A DNA stretch of 5,607 bases, taken from the NCBI GenBank assembly GCA_029858755.1, contig JAOUEK010000157.1, forward strand, positions 1 to 5,607, written 5' to 3'. The notes under the pieces were generated by a model. The model saw only the letters and a program-made list of their open reading frames with translations. It did not search any database and was not told the DNA's origin. Origin of the DNA: Thermoleophilia bacterium. GTDB lineage: Bacteria; Actinomycetota; Thermoleophilia; Gaiellales; Gaiellaceae. The translations under genes and the position numbers were made by a program. Shown one piece after another: positions 1-5,607 of this stretch. How positions within the stretch are numbered: the stretch's first letter is position 1; each line of letters begins with the position of its first letter.

Positions 1-1150
<1,150 letters not shown>

Positions 1151-1157
1151 CTGAGAG

Positions 1158-1163
1158 AGGGTA
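1158..1163 (-). promoter_or_regulatory. Possible -10 element of a leaderless secA transcript
   Basis: Read on the minus strand this is TACCCT, which fits the TAnnnT pattern of sigma-70-type -10 boxes. It ends 7 nt before the secA ATG, so transcription would begin at or within a base of the start codon. No good -35 hexamer is visible 16-19 bp upstream. The intergenic region is otherwise GC-rich, so the motif stands out, but it is short. Confidence 0.35.
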
Positions 1164-1228
1164 GCGGCTGGCCTGGCGGGCGGACGAGGCCCTCACGGGG
1201 GCTTCACCCAACCCTAACGGCCGTGGTC

Positions 1229-1234
1229 GATACT
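1229..1234 (+). promoter_or_regulatory. Possible -10 element of a leaderless transcript for the secreted protein gene
   Basis: GATACT matches the TATAAT consensus at four of six positions, keeping A2 and T6. It ends 7 nt before the ATG at 1242, the same spacing as the element in front of the divergent secA. There is no Shine-Dalgarno sequence in the 20 nt before the ATG. A TTCACC at 1203-1208 resembles a -35 box, but the spacer would be 20 bp, which is long. Confidence 0.3.
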
Positions 1235-1241
1235 CCGACCG

Positions 1242-2222
1242 ATGCCGATTTCGCGCTCGATCATCCTCCTCCTCGCTGCGGCCACGCTCGCGGTCTCGGC
1301 GGGGGCGAGCGCCACCGTGAAGCCGACGCGCATCGCGAAGGCGCCGGCGCGGGTGACCACCCTCGCGCTCTCCGGCAAGACCGTCGCCTACGCAACGGCA
1401 CCGACGTCGACCGACTGCTTCCACGTGGAGCTCTGGCGCCCGGCGGCGAAGACGACGAAGATCGTCCGCTTCGGCGAGAAGCGCCCGTGCGGCGACGAGC
1501 CGAGCACCGGCTTCGGGATCTCCGGGGTATCCGTCGCGACGACCCGTGCCGTGTGGGTCTCGTACGCTGGCGGCAACCTCCGTGACTGGCAGCTATGGAC
1601 GGCGACGACCTCGCGCCGCACTCCGCGTCGGCTCCGCTTCGTCGAGCGCGACGTCGAGGATCCCGCGCCGATCCTGGTGGGAGCGGGAACCCCGGGCGCG
1701 ATCCCGTTCGCAGTCGACGCGCAGATCACGCTCCTGGCGGACAACGGAAAGGCGACGTTCAAGACGACGATGCAGGCGCCCGTGCGGATGCTGGCCGGCG
1801 GCGTCGGCCCGCTGGGCCTGCGCGTCGGCGCCCTGCTCGCGGACGGCACCCTCTGGCGCGTGTTCGCGGACGGCCACCGCGTCGCGGTGGGGGGCAAGGC
1901 GTATGCACCGGCCACGGTGAAGGCGCTCCGCGTGGGTCCCTCCGGGATCGGCGTCCAGGTCGGGGCGACGGTCGAGATCGACACGCCGGGCGACCCGATC
2001 GTCGTGTCGCTGCCGGCCGGAGCGACGATGGTCGACCTCACGGCGACCGCCGTGCTCGCGGAGCGGGCCGGCGATCTGCTGCTCGTGGCGATCGCGGGCG
2101 GCTCTCCGACGTTGCTCGTCGACGGCACCACGGCGCTTCCGGCACGGGGGCAGCTCGAGCCGTCGGGGCTCGCCTGGGCGCGCGGGCTGACGCTGTTCTG
2201 GCGACCGGGCGCGCCTGGCTGA
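1242..2222 (+). CDS. Secreted protein of unknown function, probably beta-propeller-like
   Basis: This is a 326-residue protein that I do not recognise as a named family. Residues 1-24 form a clear Sec signal peptide: a short basic n-region (Arg5), a hydrophobic stretch IILLLAAATLAV and a likely signal peptidase I site after Ala-Ser-Ala24. There is no lipobox cysteine. The mature part alternates short beta-strand-like segments with turns, for example ALSGKTVAYAT, AVWVSYAGGN, DWQLWTAT, ALLADGTLWRVFADG and GLTLFWRPG. That pattern is typical of WD40/TolB-like or other secreted beta-propellers, but the repeats are degenerate. Two cysteines only, Cys59 and Cys83, could form a disulfide outside the cell. 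The gene is alone on its strand, diverges from secA and ends 6 bp from the convergent gene at 2229. Competing frames on the other strand are Ser/Pro/Arg-rich and carry no domain. The coding call is firm; the fold is inference. Confidence 0.78.
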   Translation: MPISRSIILLLAAATLAVSAGASATVKPTRIAKAPARVTTLALSGKTVAYATAPTSTDCFHVELWRPAAKTTKIVRFGEKRPCGDEPSTGFGISGVSVATTRAVWVSYAGGNLRDWQLWTATTSRRTPRRLRFVERDVEDPAPILVGAGTPGAIPFAVDAQITLLADNGKATFKTTMQAPVRMLAGGVGPLGLRVGALLADGTLWRVFADGHRVAVGGKAYAPATVKALRVGPSGIGVQVGATVEIDTPGDPIVVSLPAGATMVDLTATAVLAERAGDLLLVAIAGGSPTLLVDGTTALPARGQLEPSGLAWARGLTLFWRPGAPG

Positions 2223-2228
2223 GCCCGA

Positions 2229-2681
2229 TCACAGAGGGGCGACGTCGACCTCCCAGAGGTCGGCGTCGAGGCGGTGCGCGCTGACGACGTAGGTCTCGAA
2301 GCGGGCAGCTCCGAGCTCGGAGAGCGCCCGCACGTCGGCGGGCGACGGCTCGCCGTCGACGCGGACGACTCGCTCCACTCCGTCGAAGGAGAGCTCGACG
2401 TCGTCACCGCCAGGGTCGACCGGGAGCTGGAGCACGGCGATGCGGCGCGCGGCGATGCCGAGCCGGCCGTCGCCGCGCTGGATCACGCGGGCGCGGTACG
2501 GCGGCTCCGTGCGCAGCGCAGCGGCGAGCACAGCCGCGTCGTCGACCGGCGACCCGTCCTCGACGACGATGCGGCCTGGACCGAGCACGACCAGCGTCGC
2601 GTCCGCCCCAGCCCCCGGCGGCGCCGTCACCGTGACCACCTCGTCCCACTCGCGCTGGCGATGCAGCCCGTGGATCCCCAC
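2229..2681 (-). CDS. Conserved-looking hypothetical protein downstream of hpf
   Basis: This is a 150-residue soluble protein with no cysteine, no signal peptide and no membrane segment, and I do not recognise a family. The composition is acidic and rich in Val, Ala and Asp. Alternating hydrophobic runs suggest an alpha/beta or mostly beta fold: ATLVVLGPGRIVVEDG (residues 28-43), GIAARRIAVLQLPVD (75-89), DVELSFDGVERVVRVDG (94-110), and a C-terminal block ending in DLWEVDVAPL. It follows hpf on the same strand with a 41-nt gap, so it is probably the last gene of the comF-hpf transcript. The start is uncertain: the GTG chosen has a GGGGGGAG run directly against it with no spacer. The frame is open further upstream with no ATG, GTG or TTG in the 80 nt I checked, and the next in-frame GTG downstream is codon 15. 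It ends 6 bp from the stop of the opposing gene. Confidence 0.68.
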   Translation of the reverse strand: MGIHGLHRQREWDEVVTVTAPPGAGADATLVVLGPGRIVVEDGSPVDDAAVLAAALRTEPPYRARVIQRGDGRLGIAARRIAVLQLPVDPGGDDVELSFDGVERVVRVDGEPSPADVRALSELGAARFETYVVSAHRLDADLWEVDVAPL

Positions 2682-2722
2682 CTCCCCCCAGTGCGGGCCG
2701 GGGTCGTGCGGGAGCCGGGTGC

Positions 2723-3100
2723 TCAGGCGGCGGGCTCCTCCCCCGACGGTGCGGGGAACGGCCCGACGGGCGGCTCGGGCCCCGCCGAGCGACGACGGCG
2801 CTCGTGCACCCGCTTGTCGCGGTAGCGCTCGACCTGTCGCTCGAGCTTGTCGACGAGACGGTCGGTGGCCGCCTCGTACGTGACGGCGGCCTCGCGCCCG
2901 TGCAGGCTCGGGCCCTTGGTGTGGATCGTCGCCTCGACGACGTGATCCTCGGCGATCTTGGGGTTCATCTCGCGGTCGAGCACGACTTCGATCACGGTCG
3001 CGTCGTGAATCCGTCGCTCGAGCTTCGTCAGCTTCCGCTCGACGTACTTCCGTACCGAGTCGGGGACCGACCCGTGGCGCGCGGTCAGCTGCAGGCGCAT
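2723..3100 (-). CDS. hpf: Ribosome hibernation promoting factor (HPF/RaiA, S30AE family), short form
   Basis: HPF proteins bind the 30S decoding centre in stationary phase or stress, block mRNA and tRNA binding and protect idle ribosomes. The 125-residue product has the S30AE domain over about residues 1-95: MRLQLTARHG, the helix VRKYVERKLTKLERRI, the strand VIEVVLDRE, the strand VVEATIHTKGPSLHGRE, and the helix AATDRLVDKLERQVERYRDKR. The last 25 residues are Arg-rich then Pro/Glu-rich, ending GEEPAA. The C-terminal dimerisation domain of long HPF, common in actinobacteria and needed there for 100S ribosome dimers, is absent. The ATG has an excellent Shine-Dalgarno sequence, AAAGGAGG (3113-3106), 5 nt upstream, which fixes the start although the frame stays open far upstream. 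It lies 31 nt after comF and is probably co-transcribed with it. Confidence 0.95.
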   Translation of the reverse strand: MRLQLTARHGSVPDSVRKYVERKLTKLERRIHDATVIEVVLDREMNPKIAEDHVVEATIHTKGPSLHGREAAVTYEAATDRLVDKLERQVERYRDKRVHERRRRSAGPEPPVGPFPAPSGEEPAA

Positions 3101-3105
3101 CGTGG

Positions 3106-3113
3106 CCTCCTTT
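3106..3113 (-). promoter_or_regulatory. Strong ribosome binding site of hpf
   Basis: On the minus strand the sequence is AAAGGAGG followed by a 5-nt spacer (CCACG) and ATG. It is the strongest Shine-Dalgarno match in the window and decides the hpf start, since the same frame is open for more than 200 codons upstream inside comF. Confidence 0.85.
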
Positions 3114-3131
3114 GCCGTCTCGACACCGACT

Positions 3132-3803
3132 CTACCCGGCGCGCAGGACCCGCGCGAAGCACACGACGTCGACCCGCCGGGCACCTGCCCGCCGGAGCGC
3201 GCCGGCGCACGACGCGACCGTCTCCCCGGTCGTGTAGACGTCGTCCACGAGGCAGATCGCGCCCTGCACGGGGCGTGCGGCGGCGAAGGCATCTCGCACG
3301 TTGGCCCGCCGCTCGGCCGCGGACTTGCCCCGCTGCCGCTCGAACCGTCGGGCGCGGCGCAGCAGCGATGCGGCGGGCAGCCCCCAGCGGGACGCGATCG
3401 CCTCCGCGAGCGACTCCGCGGGAGCGTGACCGCGGGCTCGACGGCGCTCCGGATCCGACGGAACGGGCACGACGACGCCATGGGTGGCCGGCGGCTGCAC
3501 GACCTGGGACACCAGCAGCGCCGCCTCATCGGCCAGGTCGCGTCGCCCGCCCTCCTTCCAGGCCCGGACGAAGCGTCGTGCCGACGCGTCGTAGGCGACG
3601 GCCGCCCGGGCCGAGGCGAAGGAGAGCCGTCGCCCGGCGCACTCCGCGCACCGACGGACTGGCCAGGGCCCCGGCGCGCCGCATCGCTCGCAGACGGGAG
3701 GCAGCAGGAGGACGAGCGACCGGCGGCAGGCATCGCAGAGCGCCGGCCCGGGACGGTCGCACACGGCGCACCGCTGCGGGAGCAGGAGCCACCACGGGGC
3801 CAC
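3132..3803 (-). CDS. comF: ComF family phosphoribosyltransferase-like protein
   Basis: ComF proteins combine an N-terminal zinc-finger region with a type I phosphoribosyltransferase-like fold and are needed for DNA uptake in naturally competent bacteria. The exact substrate is not established. The 223-residue product has four CxxC pairs: Cys12/15, Cys23/26, Cys38/41 and Cys52/55, enough for two zinc sites. The family motif VVPVPSDPERRRARGHAPAE lies near residues 111-130, and the PRPP-binding loop LVDDVYTTGET at residues 185-195. Length and order are normal for the family. The GTG start gives MAPWWLLLPQRCAVC, the usual hydrophobic lead into the first zinc pair. It has only a GGAG one base away, which is poor for initiation, and a TACCGT hexamer placed for a leaderless transcript. 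It heads the comF-hpf gene pair. The genus and its competence are unknown, so a general role in nucleotide or DNA metabolism remains possible. Confidence 0.94.
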   Translation of the reverse strand: MAPWWLLLPQRCAVCDRPGPALCDACRRSLVLLLPPVCERCGAPGPWPVRRCAECAGRRLSFASARAAVAYDASARRFVRAWKEGGRRDLADEAALLVSQVVQPPATHGVVVPVPSDPERRRARGHAPAESLAEAIASRWGLPAASLLRRARRFERQRGKSAAERRANVRDAFAAARPVQGAICLVDDVYTTGETVASCAGALRRAGARRVDVVCFARVLRAG

Positions 3804-3809
3804 GCTCCG

Positions 3810-3815
3810 ACGGTA
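3810..3815 (-). promoter_or_regulatory. Possible -10 element of a leaderless comF transcript
   Basis: On the minus strand the hexamer is TACCGT (TAnnnT), ending 6 nt before the comF GTG, so the start codon would coincide with the transcript 5' end. No convincing -35 box is seen. It lies downstream of the possible terminator at 3844-3873, as expected for a new transcription unit. Confidence 0.33.
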
Positions 3816-3843
3816 CGGGCGCCGGCCTCACGACTTCGTGCCG

Positions 3844-3873
3844 AAAGCTCGCCGTCTTCGAGACCGTGCGAGC
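3844..3873 (-). terminator. Possible weak intrinsic terminator of the apbE operon
   Basis: Read on the minus strand, GCTCGC pairs with GCGAGC, and inside it GTCT pairs with AGAC around a CGA loop, with an ACG/G internal mismatch. The hairpin begins 4 nt after the stop codon of the Thr/Asp-rich protein gene and is followed by only three T residues. Position is right and the stem is good, but the short T-run makes intrinsic termination weak or dependent on other factors. Confidence 0.42.
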
Positions 3874-3877
3874 GCTC

Positions 3878-4180
3878 TCAGTCGTCGTCGCCCGCGTCGT
3901 GTCCGCGCCCCCCGCCGTCATCGTCGTCGGCCGTCGTCGGCGAGCCGGTCGCGGGCGCCGTGGCCGTCGCTTGGGTGGTGACGGTGGTGGTCGTGGTGCT
4001 CGCGGTGCTCGTGGTGGTGGTCGCGACGGCCACGCCGGAGGCGATCGGGCGCAGGCGCCCGACCGGGTCGTCGGCGGGGGCGCCTCCGATCGTGGACAGG
4101 AGCACGATGGCGACCACGGCGCCGACGGTGGCCAGCCCGGCGAGCGCGGCGAGCAGCCCGAGCGGTCGCGCGATGCGCAT
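3878..4180 (-). CDS. Small exported or membrane-anchored Thr-rich protein with an acidic C-terminal tail
   Basis: This is a 100-residue protein of no recognised family. Residues 2-6 are basic (Arg2, Arg5) and residues 7-31 hydrophobic (LGLLAALAGLATVGAVVAIVLL), ending in GGAPA36, a possible signal peptidase I site. It could be either a cleaved signal peptide or an N-in/C-out anchor. Residues 37-53 are a short spacer, residues 54-83 contain 17 Thr in 30 positions, and residues 85-100 form an acidic Gly/Asp tail (DDDDGGGRGHDAGDDD) with one His. There are no cysteines, no heme motif and no recognisable flavin attachment motif. The ATG was chosen over a GTG one codon upstream; both have only a close-set GGAG. 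The gene begins 9 nt after the stop of the heme membrane protein, so the two are very likely co-transcribed. It may be an extracytoplasmic accessory, for example a flexible metal-binding tether, but that is inference. Low-complexity coding raises some doubt. Confidence 0.68.
   Translation of the reverse strand: MRIARPLGLLAALAGLATVGAVVAIVLLSTIGGAPADDPVGRLRPIASGVAVATTTTSTASTTTTTVTTQATATAPATGSPTTADDDDGGGRGHDAGDDD
3881..4021 (-). repeat. Low-complexity Thr/Asp codon tract inside the small exported protein gene
   Basis: Runs of ACC/ACG threonine codons (3932-4021) and GAC/GAT aspartate codons (3881-3928) give simple-sequence DNA, seen as GGT- and GTC-rich runs on the plus strand. Such tracts can change length by slippage, so the size of the linker and tail may vary between strains. 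It encodes the Thr-rich linker and acidic tail and is not a CRISPR or mobile element. Confidence 0.7.
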
Positions 4181-4189
4181 CACTCCAGC

Positions 4190-4782
4190 CTACGCGCGCT
4201 CGGGGGCAGTCGAGACGGCGCCACGTCGCGTCGAGGATCGCCTCGCCGCCGGTCGCGCCGGTCGCGCCGCGAGCGCCCGCCACCCGGTTGCGAGCGAGAC
4301 GCTGCCGAGCGCCGCGGCGTAGATCCCGAGCGCCCACGGGTGACCGGAGTCGGATCCGGCCATCAGCCCGTGGGCGGAGGCGAGCAGGAAGGCACCGTAG
4401 GAGAGCCAGTGGATGCTGCGCCACGCCTTCGCGCCGATCCGCTTCCTGGCCCAGAACGAGGCCGTGACGAGCGCCATCACCTCGCCGGCGATCACGCCGG
4501 CGCCCACCCACCACGTGCGGTAGTCGACGAGCCCGGGGACGAGGAGCGCGAGCGGCGTCACCCGGACGGTGGCGTCCATCACGAGCGCGACGCCGTGGAG
4601 CACGAGCGCGCCGAGGCCCCCGAGCGCCAGCGCCCGGTGGACGTCGGTGACCGCCGACGGCTTGACGGCCCTGCCGAGGACGCGGCTCTTCAGGGTGAGC
4701 CCGGCCAGCATCGACGCGGTGAGCAGCACGTACGCGGTCAGCCCGGCCGCTCGCGCGAGGATCCAGAAGGTCGGATCGTGCC

Positions 4783-4786
<4 letters not shown>
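4190..4786 (-). CDS. Ferric reductase-like transmembrane heme-b protein
   Basis: This 198-residue integral membrane protein fits the ferric reductase-like transmembrane family (FRE/NOX/MsrQ type), which moves electrons across the membrane through two b hemes. About five hydrophobic segments are visible: residues 8-30, 52-72, 92-112, 126-145 and 150-172. Histidine pairs suited to heme ligation are His50/His64 on one pair of spans and His126/His139 on the other. It stops soon after the last span with an Arg/Ala-rich tail, so it has no flavin or NADPH reductase domain and must receive electrons from a partner. The GTG start is well supported: GGAGG (4797-4793) lies 6 nt upstream and the GTGA overlaps the apbE stop by 4 nt, indicating translational coupling. 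Linkage to apbE suggests a flavinylated electron donor or acceptor. MsrQ, the heme partner of periplasmic MsrP, is an alternative, but no msrP is present here. Confidence 0.9.
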
Positions 4787-5592
<806 letters not shown>

Positions 5593-5607
5593 CACGAGCT
5601 CCGCGTC

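Noticed and set aside
2206..2227. Inverted repeat CGGGC/GCCCG at the convergent gene ends as a two-way terminator
   Set aside because: The stem is only 5 bp with a 12-nt loop and no T-run on either side, and it overlaps the coding end of the plus-strand gene.
1388..2407. A 339-residue minus-strand open frame opposite the secreted protein gene
   Set aside because: Its translation is Ser/Pro/Arg/Thr-rich and featureless, whereas the plus strand has a clean signal peptide and alternating strand pattern. It also overlaps the 2229-2681 gene in another frame.
2723..3733. hpf as the C-terminal part of a 336-residue fusion protein
   Set aside because: The frame is open upstream, but that part overlaps comF in another frame and is Arg/Ser/Pro-rich without a domain. 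The AAAGGAGG before the ATG at 3100 marks the true start.
3881..4030. GGT/GTC-rich repeats as a CRISPR or regulatory repeat array
   Set aside because: There are no regular repeats with spacers. The pattern is explained by consecutive Thr and Asp codons in one frame.

Overview
This GC-rich window, with almost every third codon position G or C, looks like a high-GC Gram-positive (Actinomycetota) chromosome. The main evidence is the neighbourhood: a comF-type phosphoribosyltransferase gene, a ribosome hibernation factor gene (hpf) and secA lie close together on one strand, an order known from actinobacteria such as Mycobacterium and Streptomyces. A deep-branching class such as Thermoleophilia is a guess from style (alanine-rich export signals, propeller-like secreted protein), not something the sequence proves.

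Layout from right to left along the minus strand. A redox cassette comes first: apbE (FAD:protein FMN transferase, 4783-5592), a five-helix heme-b ferric-reductase-like membrane protein (4190-4786, start overlapping the apbE stop) and a 100-residue exported or membrane-anchored Thr/Asp-rich protein (3878-4180). The spacing is operon-like, and a weak hairpin terminator (3844-3873) follows the last gene. Next comes comF (3132-3803), then hpf (2723-3100) with a strong ribosome binding site, then an unrecognised 150-residue protein (2229-2681). A plus-strand gene for a secreted, probably beta-propeller-like protein (1242-2222) converges on that gene with only 6 bp between stop codons. Finally secA (1-1150, cut by the window edge) is transcribed divergently from the propeller gene across 91 bp.

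How the genes may work together: SecA drives Sec export, which the signal-peptide protein at 1242 would use. HPF parks ribosomes in stationary phase. ApbE covalently attaches FMN to threonine residues of flavoproteins, and its linkage to a heme-only ferric-reductase domain suggests a transmembrane electron-transfer system whose flavoprotein substrate probably lies outside the window. A recurring detail is that secA, the propeller gene and comF, each plausibly first in its transcript, lack a usable Shine-Dalgarno sequence and carry a -10-like hexamer where a leaderless transcript would need it. By contrast hpf and the heme-protein gene have clear Shine-Dalgarno sequences, and apbE has a short one.

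There is no gene-free stretch longer than about 100 bp, and I saw no tRNA, rRNA, CRISPR or insertion sequence. I do not see a clearly new defence or mobile system; the least explained parts are the Thr/Asp-rich protein with its redox partners and the two orphan genes between hpf and secA.
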